DNA from: an uncultured Kiritimatiellota bacterium
GTDB taxonomy: Bacteria > Verrucomicrobiota > Kiritimatiellia > RFP12 > UBA1067
Direction: 5' to 3'
Assembly (NCBI GenBank): GCA_934635045.1
Contig: CAKTZA010000014.1
Location: 1-60,684 of the forward strand
Length of the DNA stretch: 60,684 nt
Below, piece after piece: positions 50,428 through 60,673 of this stretch. Under the pieces are notes generated by a model. The model searched no databases. It had not been told where the DNA came from and saw only the letters and a list, made by a program, of their open reading frames with translations. Positions within the stretch are counted from its first letter, which is position 1; each line of letters opens with the position of its first letter. The position numbers and the translations under genes were made by a program.

Positions 50428-52125
50428 ATGAGTAGAGGCAGTCGTTTGTCGGGTGCCGCCGGCGTGGCGGTGGCCCTTGTCTGGGTCAGCCCTGTCGGTC
50501 GATGCGGGAACGTGCCCGTCCGCCTGGCGGAGAACGAGATTCTCTATCGCACGGACTACCGGTATTGCGTGACGGGCTTCACGTATACGGGGCCGGCGGC
50601 GACGATCGAGTGGATGCCGACGCAGGACACGAACACGTGGTGGGGCACGACGGTCTTCGTCTGCAAGGGGAACGGACGGAATGCCTTCACGTTCGGAGTG
50701 GTCTCGCGCGACAACTACCTCAAGTTCGCCGCGTTCGACGCCGCGCACAGCCCCGTGCCGCTCAGGGACGGCGACATCGCCCTCGACACGCGCGAGCCGA
50801 CGTTCATGAAGAAGCTGACGGACGAGACGTGGCAGCAGAAGCTCGACCGCGTCGCCTGGTGGCGGCACGACCGCTTCGGGATGTTCATCCACTTTGGTCT
50901 CTACTCGCTTCCGGCGCGGCACGAGTGGCTGAAGAGCACGGCCCGGATGTCCGAGGAGAGGTATCAGGCGTACTTCGACAACTTCAATCCCGACCGACTC
51001 GACGCGCGCGAATGGGCGCGGGCCGCGAAACGGGCCGGCATGAGGTACGCCGTCCTCACGGCCAAGCACCATGAGGGCTTCTGCCTCTTTGACTCGAAGT
51101 ACACCGACTACAAGGTGACGAACACGCCGTTTGGGCGTGACGTCGTGCGCGAATACGTCGAGGCGTTCCGCGCCGAGGGCCTGAAAGTCGGTCTCTACTA
51201 CTCGGTCATCGACTGGCACCACCCGGCGTACCCGATCGACAAGACGCATCCGCGCCGGCCGGCGTCAATCAACGACCCGAAGGCCATGACGCCGGAGGCC
51301 GTCGCGAAGATGAACGCCGGGCGCGACATCGCCGTCTATCGGGCGTATGTCCGAAACCAGGTGACCGAACTCCTGACCCAGTACGGCAAGATCGACATCA
51401 TCTGGTACGACTACACGCCGAAGAGCGGCATCCCCGGCTGCGGCAAGACGCGCGACGACTGGGACTCGGCGGGGCTTCTCGCGCTGACGCGCCGGCTCCA
51501 GCCCGGCATCCTCGTCGACAACCGGCTCGACCTCGCGGACTGGGAGGATGGGCAGGACTTCCTCACGCCCGAGCAATGCCGCAGCGAGGAGCCGCCGACG
51601 TTCGCCGGGCGCGAATGGCCGTGGGAGACGTGCCAGACGTTCTCCGGCAGCTGGGGCTACTACCGCGACGAGAAGACGTGGAAGAGCTCGTTCCAGATCC
51701 TCGAGCAGCTGATCCAGACGGTTTCGTGCGGCGGCAATCTCATCATGAACGTCGGCCCGACTGGGCGCGGCGAGTTTGATCACCGCGTGCAGGAGCGACT
51801 TGCGGACTACGGGCGGTGGATGGCGGCGAACGGCGAGTCGATCTACGGGTGCGGCGCGGCGCCGAAGGATCTGCCGCGCCTCCCGAACACGCTCTACACC
51901 TACAACGCAAAGACGAAGAAGCTCTACGTCCACTTCCTCTGCTGGACGACGGGCCCGGTTCCGCTGCCGTTTGCCGACCGCGTGACGTACGCCCAGTTCC
52001 TGCACGACAGGAGCGAGGTGGAGATCGGCCTTGACGCGGCGACTGGTCGCACCCACGTCCTCAAGACGCCGCTCGACAAGCCGCCGGTGGAGATTCCCGT
52101 CATCGAGCTGACGTTGAGGCCATGA
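50428..52125 (+). CDS. alpha-L-fucosidase, GH29 (second, with N-terminal extension)
   Basis: This is a 565-residue secreted GH29 enzyme. Start 50428 has GGAACGAG upstream and is followed by a signal peptide (LSGAAGVAVALVWVSPVG). About 110 residues precede the catalytic barrel and form a beta-rich segment unlike the first fucosidase. The barrel has RFGMFIHFGLYSLPARHEW, TAKHHEGFCLFDSKYTDY and IDIIWYDYTPK, with Asp328 as the likely nucleophile. The region FSGSWGYYRDEKTWKS and GGNLIMNVGPTGRGE are standard for GH29. The linkage it cuts is not readable. Its stop overlaps the start of the GH95 remnant by ATGA. Confidence 0.92.
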   Translation: MSRGSRLSGAAGVAVALVWVSPVGRCGNVPVRLAENEILYRTDYRYCVTGFTYTGPAATIEWMPTQDTNTWWGTTVFVCKGNGRNAFTFGVVSRDNYLKFAAFDAAHSPVPLRDGDIALDTREPTFMKKLTDETWQQKLDRVAWWRHDRFGMFIHFGLYSLPARHEWLKSTARMSEERYQAYFDNFNPDRLDAREWARAAKRAGMRYAVLTAKHHEGFCLFDSKYTDYKVTNTPFGRDVVREYVEAFRAEGLKVGLYYSVIDWHHPAYPIDKTHPRRPASINDPKAMTPEAVAKMNAGRDIAVYRAYVRNQVTELLTQYGKIDIIWYDYTPKSGIPGCGKTRDDWDSAGLLALTRRLQPGILVDNRLDLADWEDGQDFLTPEQCRSEEPPTFAGREWPWETCQTFSGSWGYYRDEKTWKSSFQILEQLIQTVSCGGNLIMNVGPTGRGEFDHRVQERLADYGRWMAANGESIYGCGAAPKDLPRLPNTLYTYNAKTKKLYVHFLCWTTGPVPLPFADRVTYAQFLHDRSEVEIGLDAATGRTHVLKTPLDKPPVEIPVIELTLRP

Positions 52126-53971
52126 CCGCCTGTACCCATGCTGTCCTTGCGCTGGCTGTCGTGACCATGCCCGTACGCGCACGGGGCTCGGCACGCTCAC
52201 GCTGGAAAAGGACGGACGGGAGTCGACGGCGGAACTGGCGATGAGTTTCCGCACGGGCGTCTTTGCGATTCGTTGGCCGGACGGGTTTCAGCCGAAGGGG
52301 CAGGCCGTCGCCGCCTATGACTCTGTTCTGCCGCACGAGAAGACGCCTCGGTGTCAGGCGCAGCTGAAGGAATACGGCTATCGTCCGCCAGACTACCGGG
52401 GAACGGCGGACGGCCTGTCGGGCGGTTTTTCGCAATCCCTGCCGAATGGCGACCCGACGGGCGAACTCGACTTCCTGACGCGCGGCGGCGCGAGCTTCAT
52501 CGCGTCTGCACGCGGCGTGAGCCGGGCGGACGTCCTCGCCGCGTGCGACGCGGACGCCGTGCGGGACGATTCGCGGCGCTTCTGGACGGACTGGTGGAAG
52601 ACGGCGCCGCGCATCGACGTTCCCGATGCGGAGATCGCCGAGATCTATGCGCTCGGCATGTATCGCTTCGGCGCGATGACGGACGAAAGCGGCGTCCCGG
52701 CCGGCCTTCAGGGGCCGTGGGTCGAGGACTTCAAGTTTCCGCCCTGGAACGGCGACTACCATTTCAACGTCAATGTCCAGGAGTGCTATTGGCCGGCGTA
52801 TCACGGCAACAAGGTGCGCAACCTCCTGCCGCTCTTTCGCATGATTCGCGCCTGGTGGCCCGTGCTGCGCGCCAACGCGAAGGCGTTCGTCGGCATCGAC
52901 GACGGGTTTGTCCTGCCGCACGCGACGGACGATCGCGGCACCTGCATCGGCGGGTTCTGGACGGGCACGATCGACCACGGCTCGACGGCGTGGATCGCCG
53001 CGATGATGTTCCACTATGTGCGGTACGCGAACGATCTCGCTTTTCTCCGGTCGGATGCCTATCCGTTCATGAAGGGCGCGTTCAACGTCTACCGCCGGAT
53101 GATGTCCGAAGAGGGCGGACGGCTTGTGCTTCCCGTCGGGCCGTCGCCGGAATACGGCTGGACGCTCAAGGAGGAAGTCGGCAAGAACGCCTCGTATCAG
53201 TTGGCGGCAGCGCATCGCCTGGCGCGCGACCTCATCCGCGCGGCGGAAATGCTGGGCGAGACGCCCGATCCGCGCTGGCTCGATGTCGAGAGGCAGCTTC
53301 CCGGATATGGCATCGCGCTGGACGGCGAATGTCGCAAAGGCGAGATGATCGGCGTACATGACGGTCTCGCCATCCGCATGTCGCATCGGCATCATTCGCA
53401 TCTGGCGGGACTTGTGCCGTTCGACACGATCGACATCCGCGAGAACGCGCAGGTCGTCCGCACGTCGATGTGGTGGTTGGGCTGGCAGGGGCCGGGTCTC
53501 TGGGCGGGATGGTCGTATCCGTGGGCGTCGATGATCTACACGCACGTCGGCGAACCGGCGGCGGCGTACTGGGCGCTCAAGTCGTGGAGATTCAATTTCG
53601 TCAATCCTGGGCACGGCTCGCGTCACAACCATTACTATTACGGCCTTTCGATCATGGGCCGAGACCCGATGACGCGGAACGGCGACTACGTCGGAAACGA
53701 GACCATGCAGATGGACGGCCAGATGGCGGCCACGGCGGCCGTGCAGGACATGATGGTTCACGAGCGCGGCGGCGTTGTGCGGCTGTTCGCCGGCTGTCCC
53801 GACCGCTGGCGGCGCGTGTCGTTTGACGGTATGCTGGTCGATGGGGGCTTCCTCGTGTCGGCGACGCGCGAAGACGGCCGGTTGACGCGGCTGGAGGTCG
53901 TGCGCCCGGCAGGTTCGACGGAGATCCTGCGCCTGGAGGAGCCCGGCACAGGCCAGATCCTCGAACGGTAG
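52122..53971 (+). pseudogene. GH95-like gene with deleted N-terminal domain and frameshift
   Basis: ATG 52122 overlaps the fucosidase stop and encodes a signal peptide (MTACTHAVLALAVVTMPVRA), but this frame closes within about 40 codons. From about 52184, in another frame, family sequence resumes at TGLGTLTLEKDGRESTAELA. It then runs unbroken to 53971 as a GH95-type (alpha/alpha)6 barrel and C-terminal domain (PWNGDYHFNVNVQECYWPAY, GHGSRHNHYYYG, VRLFAGCPDRWRRVSFDG). Compared with the block A copy, about 90 codons between the signal peptide and TGLG are missing and the junction is out of frame. The first available start, ATG 52241, would give a 576-residue cytoplasmic fragment without the N-terminal domain. 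Confidence 0.75.
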
Positions 53972-53993
53972 CCAAGCGAAGGCAATGCAGAGC

Positions 53994-54028
53994 GGGGGCC
54001 TGTCCCCCCACGGGGAGCCTCTTTTTTG
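53994..54028 (+). terminator. REP-like hairpin acting as terminator of block B
   Basis: GGGGGCCTGTCCCCC forms a 5-base-pair stem around CCTGT. It is the same inverted unit as in the 3265-3377 cluster. It is followed by CACGGGGAGCC and a run of six T (54022-54027). It lies 23 bases after the GH95 remnant and before the NERD gene promoter, so it probably ends block B transcription. Confidence 0.5.
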
Positions 54029-54035
54029 GTATAAT
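54027..54035 (+). promoter_or_regulatory. extended -10 promoter of the nerd-prc-dapF-yejE operon
   Basis: TGGTATAAT lies 22 bases before the NERD gene start. The same nine bases form the -10 region of the transposase and hipBA promoters. No convincing -35 box is present; it would fall inside the terminator hairpin. Confidence 0.55.
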
Positions 54036-54057
54036 TCTCTGCCAAAATCAAGAACCT

Positions 54058-54732
54058 ATGGCGAAGATTCACGGCATCGCAGGCGAATGGGCGCGCGTCA
54101 AGGGCATGGTCGCGGGCCTGTGGCCGCTGTTTCTCGGCGTTTTCGCGTCGGGCTTCTCGCTTGCGCTCTTTCTCGTCTCGCCGCTCGTCGCGGCGACGGT
54201 GCTGGTCGCGGCGCTCGTCTGGGTGATCTACAGCCTCGTGCGCGGGCTGCGGCACGTCGAACGCTTCTTCAAGGGCGCGCGCGGCGAGGAGAAGGTCGCG
54301 GGCATTCTCGCGAGCCTGCCCGACGCATACCACGTCTTCAACGACTTCGCGGCTGGGCGCGCGCACGTCGATCATGTCGTCGTCGGGCCGGGCGGCGTTT
54401 TCTCGATTGAGACGAAGATGTGGCGCGGGGCCGTCACGGTCGAGGACGGACGCATTCTCCTGAACGGCCAGCTGCCGGACCGTGACCCGCTCGCGCAGAC
54501 GGCCAAGGAGGCGACGCTCGTGCGCGCCGCCCTGGCGGCGAAGGGCTGGAAGGGCGTCGTCACGCCGGTTCTCGTCTTCGCCTCGGATTCCTTTGCGGCG
54601 CATCGCGCGGACGTGCGCGGCGTCATTGTCATCAACTCGAACGAGCTCAGGGTCGGCTTCGCGTCGGATCGCGTCGTCATCCCGCAGACGGAATTGGATC
54701 GGCTCGTCGGTCTTATGGAGATTCACGCATGA
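54058..54732 (+). CDS. NERD-domain membrane protein
   Basis: This is a 224-residue protein. Two hydrophobic segments at about residues 20-62 anchor it (LWPLFLGVFASGFSLALFL and ATVLVAALVWVIYSLVRGL). A NERD (nuclease-related) domain follows at about 73-190: GARGEEKVAGILASLPDAYH, HVDHVVVGPGGVFSIETKMW and the distal AAKGWKGVVTPVLVFAS. NERD domains resemble Holliday-junction-resolvase-type nucleases and are assumed to act on DNA or RNA; the biological role is not settled. Its stop overlaps the protease start by ATGA. Confidence 0.85.
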   Translation: MAKIHGIAGEWARVKGMVAGLWPLFLGVFASGFSLALFLVSPLVAATVLVAALVWVIYSLVRGLRHVERFFKGARGEEKVAGILASLPDAYHVFNDFAAGRAHVDHVVVGPGGVFSIETKMWRGAVTVEDGRILLNGQLPDRDPLAQTAKEATLVRAALAAKGWKGVVTPVLVFASDSFAAHRADVRGVIVINSNELRVGFASDRVVIPQTELDRLVGLMEIHA

Positions 54733-56915
54733 AGATGCATTTCGCGTGGCTGGGGCTGGCCCTGGCCGTCGGGAGCGGCGGGACGGCTGAAGCCGCCCCC
54801 TTCGATAAAGAGAGCTTGGTTGCGGCTTACGGTAACGGGGTCGCAAGGGCCGCCCCCTTCGATAAAGAGAACGAGACTTCGGTTAGGGCTTTCGAGAAAG
54901 GCGCCGACAACGGGGTCGCGAAGGCCGTCGAGCCGCGCAACTACTACGGGCGCATCGCCCAGCGGTTCGGGAGCATGCTGCCGAAGTACCACGTCCTTCA
55001 GCAGCCGCTGAACGACGAGATCTCGCGCCGCGCCTGGACGAACCTCGTCACGTTCTACGACTTCGACCACTCGGTCTTCCTGAAGTCCGACCTCGACCGC
55101 CTCGCCGCGCACGAGACGACGCTGGACGACGAGATTGGGCGCGGCGACGTCTCGTTCGGCTACGACCTCTACAACCTCTACGTCGCGCGCCTGCGCGAGC
55201 GCGTCGATTTCGCGACGAACCTGCTCGTGCACGGAACCTGGGACTTCTCGACGAACGAGACGTACCGCATCAAGCGCAAGGACGCGCCGTGGCCGGAGAC
55301 GCGCGCGGAGGCCGAGGAGCACTGGCGCAAGCGGATGAAGAACGAGCTGCTGGTCGCGCAGGTCAGCCACGACCTCGATCAGTCCACGAACCGGCTCGAC
55401 GCGGCGGCGGATCTCGTCAAGAAGTACCGCCAGTACGTGACGGTGCTGACGGAGCCGGACGAGGAGACGGTTCTCCAGAGCTACCTGAGCGCGATCGGCC
55501 GCGCGTACGACCCGCACACCGACTATATGTCGCCCGCGTCGAAGGAGGACTTTGACATGGAGATGAACCTGACGCTCTGCGGCGTCGGCGCGGTGCTGTC
55601 GATGGACGAGGGCGCGCTCAAGATCGTCGAGGTCATGCCGGGCGGCCCGATCGACGTCGACGGCCGCATCAAGGAGGGCGACAAGATCGTCGGCGTCCAG
55701 CAGGACAAGGGCGAGATGGAAGACGTCATGTGGCAGCCGATGAAGAAGTCCATCAAGAAGATTCGCGGCAAGAAGGGCACGCGCGTGACGCTGCAGATCG
55801 TGCCGCGCTCCGACACGTCCGGCGCGACGAAGAAGCTCATCGAGCTCGTGCGCGACGAGATCAAGCTGGAGGACCAGGCGGCGACGGGCCGCGTCGAGCG
55901 CGTCACGCTGAACGGCGTCGAGCGCAAGCTCGGCTACGTCTACCTGCCGGGCTTCTACGGCACGATGGACAAGAAGCCGAACGAGGAGGGCTTCCGCAGC
56001 TGCGCGATGGACGTCGCGCGCTACCTCTGCGACTTCAACGCGCTCGGCGCCGAGGGGCTTGTCCTCGACCTGCGCGGCAACGGCGGCGGCTCCCTGCGCG
56101 AGGCCGTCATGCTCTCGGCCCTGTTCGTGCCGTCCGGCCCGGTCGTCCAGATCCGCGACGTCCGCTCCGTCGGCTGCCTGCCGATTCCGCCGGGCAACCC
56201 GATCGCCTTCAAGAAGCCGATGGTCGTCCTGACCGACCGCGCGAGCGCGTCCGCCTCGGAGATCGTCGCGGGCCACCTGCAGGACACGGGCCGCGCCGTC
56301 GTCCTCGGTGACGTCCGCACGCACGGCAAGGGCACGGTGCAGACGGTGCTCGGCCTCGGCCCCGAGAAATACGGCTCGTGCAAGATCACGACGGCGCGCT
56401 TCTACCGCATCGACGGACGCTCCACGCAGGTCGAGGGCGTTGCGGCGGACGTCCACCTGCCCTCGCTCCTCGACTCGCTCGACATCGGCGAGGACAAGCT
56501 GACGTACGCCCTGCCGTTCAGCCGGATCCGTCCGGCGGACTACGCGCTCGCGTGGGACCAGCACCGCTACGTCGCCGCGCTCGCCGAGTTCTCGCGCGAA
56601 CGGACGGCGAAGGACGAGAAGTTCGCGAAGCACATCGCGAACGTGACGGGCATGAAGGAGATTTCCGAGCGCGAGACCGTCTCGCTCGAATACGCCGCAC
56701 GCAAGGCCCAGATGGCGGCCGACCGCGAGCTGCGCGAACTGGACGACGAGGAGGACGAGAACGACGATGACGAGACGGCGGCGAAGAAGCGCCGTCGCCG
56801 CCGCAACGAGCGGGCGAAGAACGACGTCGTGCTGGACGAGTCGTTCCGCGTACTGATGGATCTCATCCGCCTCAACGGCAGCGCCGAAGTCCCCGAACCG
56901 AAGGGCTGGTGGTGA
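54729..56915 (+). CDS. prc: tail-specific (C-terminal processing) protease, S41 family
   Basis: This is a 728-residue periplasmic serine protease. A signal peptide is followed by a repetitive linker (residues 22-66), then the Prc N-terminal helical domain (YDFDHSVFLKSDLDRL, YDLYNLYVARLRERVDF). A PDZ domain follows at about 275-370 (ALKIVEVMPGGPIDVDGRIK). The S41 catalytic region comes next: LRGNGGGSLREAV, DRASASASEIVAGHLQD with Ser508, and HGKGTVQTV with Lys534. An acidic, Lys/Arg-rich stretch at about 670-695 precedes the end. Prc degrades misfolded or tagged periplasmic proteins and trims cell-wall enzymes. It overlaps both neighbours. Confidence 0.92.
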   Translation: MKMHFAWLGLALAVGSGGTAEAAPFDKESLVAAYGNGVARAAPFDKENETSVRAFEKGADNGVAKAVEPRNYYGRIAQRFGSMLPKYHVLQQPLNDEISRRAWTNLVTFYDFDHSVFLKSDLDRLAAHETTLDDEIGRGDVSFGYDLYNLYVARLRERVDFATNLLVHGTWDFSTNETYRIKRKDAPWPETRAEAEEHWRKRMKNELLVAQVSHDLDQSTNRLDAAADLVKKYRQYVTVLTEPDEETVLQSYLSAIGRAYDPHTDYMSPASKEDFDMEMNLTLCGVGAVLSMDEGALKIVEVMPGGPIDVDGRIKEGDKIVGVQQDKGEMEDVMWQPMKKSIKKIRGKKGTRVTLQIVPRSDTSGATKKLIELVRDEIKLEDQAATGRVERVTLNGVERKLGYVYLPGFYGTMDKKPNEEGFRSCAMDVARYLCDFNALGAEGLVLDLRGNGGGSLREAVMLSALFVPSGPVVQIRDVRSVGCLPIPPGNPIAFKKPMVVLTDRASASASEIVAGHLQDTGRAVVLGDVRTHGKGTVQTVLGLGPEKYGSCKITTARFYRIDGRSTQVEGVAADVHLPSLLDSLDIGEDKLTYALPFSRIRPADYALAWDQHRYVAALAEFSRERTAKDEKFAKHIANVTGMKEISERETVSLEYAARKAQMAADRELRELDDEEDENDDDETAAKKRRRRRNERAKNDVVLDESFRVLMDLIRLNGSAEVPEPKGWW
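54792..54926 (+). repeat. in-frame tandem repeat in the prc linker
   Basis: Positions 54792-54813 and 54849-54870 are an exact 22-base repeat (GCCGCCCCCTTCGATAAAGA plus GA), 57 bases apart, which keeps the frame. A second shared piece, AACGGGGTCGC, ends each unit. CTTTCGAGAAAG within unit 2 is a perfect small hairpin. The encoded linker contains APFDKE twice. Confidence 0.7.
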
Positions 56916-56917
56916 CG

Positions 56918-57721
56918 ATGACCGTGCGCTTCACGAAGATGCACGGCGCGGGGAACGACTTCATCCTCATCGACGACCGCGCGGGGCAGATGCCGACAGA
57001 CCGGGCGACGCTCGCGGCGCTGGCGGCGCGGCGGACGGGTATCGGATGCGAGGGCGTCATCCTCGTGCAGCCGTCGGCGGTCGCCGACTTCAGGATGCGG
57101 TTCTTCAATCCGGACGGCGGCGAGGCCGAGCTGTGCGGGAACGGCGCGCGGTGCGTCGCGGCGTTCGCGCGTGAGATCGGGGCCGTGGCGGGGCCGGCGA
57201 TGCGCTTCGAGACGCTCGCGGGCGAGGTGCGGGCGGAAGTGCTCGACGCGGCGACCGTCAAGGTCTGGATGCCGACGCCGAAGGACCTGCGCACCGATTT
57301 CGTCAACAGCGGCGTGCCGCACAAGGTCGTGCCGGTCGCGGATCTCGCGGCGACGGACGTTGCCGGCGAAGGTCGGCGGATTCGCTACTCGGACGAGTTT
57401 GCGCCGGCGGGGACGAACGTCGATTTCGTCGCCTACGCGCCGCCGCACGACGCGGCGATGCGCACATACGAGCGCGGCGTCGAGGCGGAGTCCGGCGCGT
57501 GCGGCACGGGCGCGGTCGCGGCGGCGGTCGTCGGCGTCGCGCAGCACGGGCTCGCGTTCCCCGTCCGCATCCGCACGACCGAGGGATACGAGCTCGTCGT
57601 CGACGGCGCGCGCACGGCGGACGGCGGCTTTGCGGACGTCACGCTCACGGGCCCGGTGGCGAAGGTCTTCACGGGCACGATTGATACGGCCGCAGGAACG
57701 GACGGATGCTCTCGCCGCTGA
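56918..57721 (+). CDS. dapF: diaminopimelate epimerase
   Basis: This is a 267-residue PLP-independent epimerase that converts LL- to meso-diaminopimelate for lysine and peptidoglycan synthesis. The start RFTKMHGAGNDFILID is classic for DapF. The two catalytic cysteines are present: Cys73 in LCGNGARC and Cys195 in ESGACGTG. Start ATG 56918 comes 2 bases after the protease stop; two GTG codons upstream are less likely. Its end overlaps the permease gene by 16 bases. Confidence 0.95.
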   Translation: MTVRFTKMHGAGNDFILIDDRAGQMPTDRATLAALAARRTGIGCEGVILVQPSAVADFRMRFFNPDGGEAELCGNGARCVAAFAREIGAVAGPAMRFETLAGEVRAEVLDAATVKVWMPTPKDLRTDFVNSGVPHKVVPVADLAATDVAGEGRRIRYSDEFAPAGTNVDFVAYAPPHDAAMRTYERGVEAESGACGTGAVAAAVVGVAQHGLAFPVRIRTTEGYELVVDGARTADGGFADVTLTGPVAKVFTGTIDTAAGTDGCSRR

Positions 57722-58890
57722 CCAAAAAACGCCTGCGGGCGTTCCGGCGCATCCGGCGCGCGTGGTACGCGCTGTGGGCGTTGGGGGCGATTTTCGTCTT
57801 CTGCCTTTGCGCCGACTGGGTCTGCCCCTGCGACCCGCGTGCCGTCGTCGACACGGCGACGCTGGAGAAGTACCGTACGCCGATCGTCGAAAAGACGTAC
57901 GACGTCAAGACCGCGCGCTTCAGCGTACTGGATGACGGCACGGTCGTCGACTACGAAGGCCCAGAGGGGAAAATAGTCGAATTGGCGAATAATCGAATCA
58001 TCGAATCCGACGCGAGCAACGAGTATGCACTCGTCCCCCCATTCGACCATTCGATTATTCGATTATTCGATTATTTCTCAAAAGACTATCACGTCAGAAA
58101 GACGCTGCGGGAAGGCTACGTGCGTTTCTTCCTGAAACCAAAGGATCCGCCGCAGGAGACGGTGACGGTCTTGCCCGCGCCGGAGATCTCGTTCCCGTTC
58201 CGCCCGGTTCCCGAACATCCGTTCGGCATCGACGCGGGCGGACGCGACGTGTATGCGCGCGTCGTCCATGGGTTGCGCATCGCCCTGCTGTTCGGGCTTG
58301 CGCTCGCGCTGTCGGGCCTGTTCTTCGGCCTCGTCATCGGTGCGGTCGAGGGCTACTTCGGGGGCGTGACGGACATCCTTTTGCAGCGGTTCACCGAGAT
58401 CTGGTCGGCGATTCCGTTCCTCTACGTCATGATCTTCATCGGCTCGACGGTCGGTCGCTCCTTTGCGGTGCTGCTCGTCTGCTACGCGATCTTCAACTGG
58501 ATTGCCGTCAGCTACTACATGCGCGCGGAAGTCCTGCGCCTCCGCCGCCGCACGTTCGTCGAGGCGGCGAAGGTAAGCGGCTTCTCGTCCGTGCGCATCA
58601 TCTTCGGGCACATCCTCCCGAACGCCCTGACGCCGCTCATCACCCTCTTCCCGTTCCTTCTGATGGGCGCGATCGGGTCGCTCGCGGCCTTGGACTTCCT
58701 CGGCTTCGGCTTGCCGCCGATGACGCCGTCGTGCGGCGAACTCCTGCAGGAGGCCCAGCAGTTCCGCTTCGCGTGGTGGCTTGTCCTCTTTCCGTCGCTG
58801 GCGCTCTTCGTCGTAATGCTGCTGACGGTGCTGGTCGGCGAGGGGCTGCGCGACGCCTTTGACCCGCGTCAGACGGCGCGGCTGGAGTAG
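57706..58890 (+). CDS. yejE: ABC transporter permease, YejE/OppC type
   Basis: This is a 394-residue inner-membrane permease of the oligopeptide/microcin C importer type. It opens SPLTKKRLRAFRRIRRAWYA with a first helix (LWALGAIFVFCLCADWVC). After a periplasmic segment comes HPFGIDAGGRDVYARVVHGL, then the OppC core with the EAA loop (FVEAAKVSGFSSVRIIFGHI) and LDFLGFGLPPMTPSCGELLQ. The C-terminal GEGLRDAFDPRQ is typical of YejE. E. coli YejE has 341 residues; the excess here includes a heptamer-repeat insertion at residues about 90-124. Partner permease, ATPase and binding protein are not in this window. Confidence 0.9.
   Translation: MLSPLTKKRLRAFRRIRRAWYALWALGAIFVFCLCADWVCPCDPRAVVDTATLEKYRTPIVEKTYDVKTARFSVLDDGTVVDYEGPEGKIVELANNRIIESDASNEYALVPPFDHSIIRLFDYFSKDYHVRKTLREGYVRFFLKPKDPPQETVTVLPAPEISFPFRPVPEHPFGIDAGGRDVYARVVHGLRIALLFGLALALSGLFFGLVIGAVEGYFGGVTDILLQRFTEIWSAIPFLYVMIFIGSTVGRSFAVLLVCYAIFNWIAVSYYMRAEVLRLRRRTFVEAAKVSGFSSVRIIFGHILPNALTPLITLFPFLLMGAIGSLAALDFLGFGLPPMTPSCGELLQEAQQFRFAWWLVLFPSLALFVVMLLTVLVGEGLRDAFDPRQTARLE
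57972..58075. repeat. heptamer-repeat hairpin inserted in yejE
   Basis: Two 35-base arms (57972-58006 and 58041-58075) are inverted copies matching at 29 of 35 positions, separated by a 34-base loop. Each arm is built of degenerate heptamers of the form TCGAATA. The insertion is AT-rich against a very GC-rich gene and keeps the frame, coding for a loop containing RIIES and IIRLFDYF. Confidence 0.8.
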
Positions 58891-58921
58891 CGTTGCGTCG
58901 CGCACAGCCTGATGGAGACGG

Positions 58922-58943
58922 TGGATTTTCGTCGAAGAATCCA
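58922..58943 (+). terminator. possible weak terminator after yejE
   Basis: TGGATTTTC and GAAGAATCCA form a 9-base-pair stem with one bulged base and a GTC loop, 31 bases after the permease stop. No T-run follows, so a factor-independent terminator is doubtful. Confidence 0.3.
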
Positions 58944-58981
58944 TCTGGAAGCAGAAATTTAAGAAATCTTCATTTACCCCC

Positions 58982-59011
58982 TTGCGCGCCACCAAGTTTT
59001 TTTGATATACT
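58982..59011 (+). promoter_or_regulatory. ribosomal RNA promoter
   Basis: TTGCGC (58982-58987) and TATACT (59006-59011) are 18 bases apart, in front of the 16S leader. The predicted transcript starts near 59018, about 116 bases before the mature 16S end. Confidence 0.65.
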
Positions 59012-59044
59012 ACACACCCGTTCGCCTGAAAGGGTTTGAACGAC

Positions 59045-59090
59045 GATCTTTGAAAAACGAATGCTTGAGAACGTGTCTCTGGAAGAGACA
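59045..59090 (+). promoter_or_regulatory. rrn leader: boxA-like antitermination signal and processing stem
   Basis: GATCTTTGAAAA at 59045-59056 resembles the boxA-type element found in rrn leaders. TGTCTCT (59074-59080) and AGAGACA (59084-59090) form a 7-base-pair hairpin. TGTCTCT can also pair with AGGGAGACA directly after the 16S gene at the window end, which would form the usual processing stem around 16S. Confidence 0.5.
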
Positions 59091-59133
59091 TGGAACAGTA
59101 GAATGTTTGTGTGGAGCGGAACTCGAAAACTTT

Positions 59134-60673
<1,540 letters not shown>

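Noticed and set aside
52241..53971. Treating the 576-codon GH95 frame as an intact gene
   Set aside because: Family sequence continues upstream of its first ATG, in the same frame, to about 52184. The signal peptide is in another frame, and about 90 codons are missing.
57972..58075. Repeats in yejE as a CRISPR array
   Set aside because: The units are 7-base tandem repeats forming inverted arms, without spacers or cas genes.
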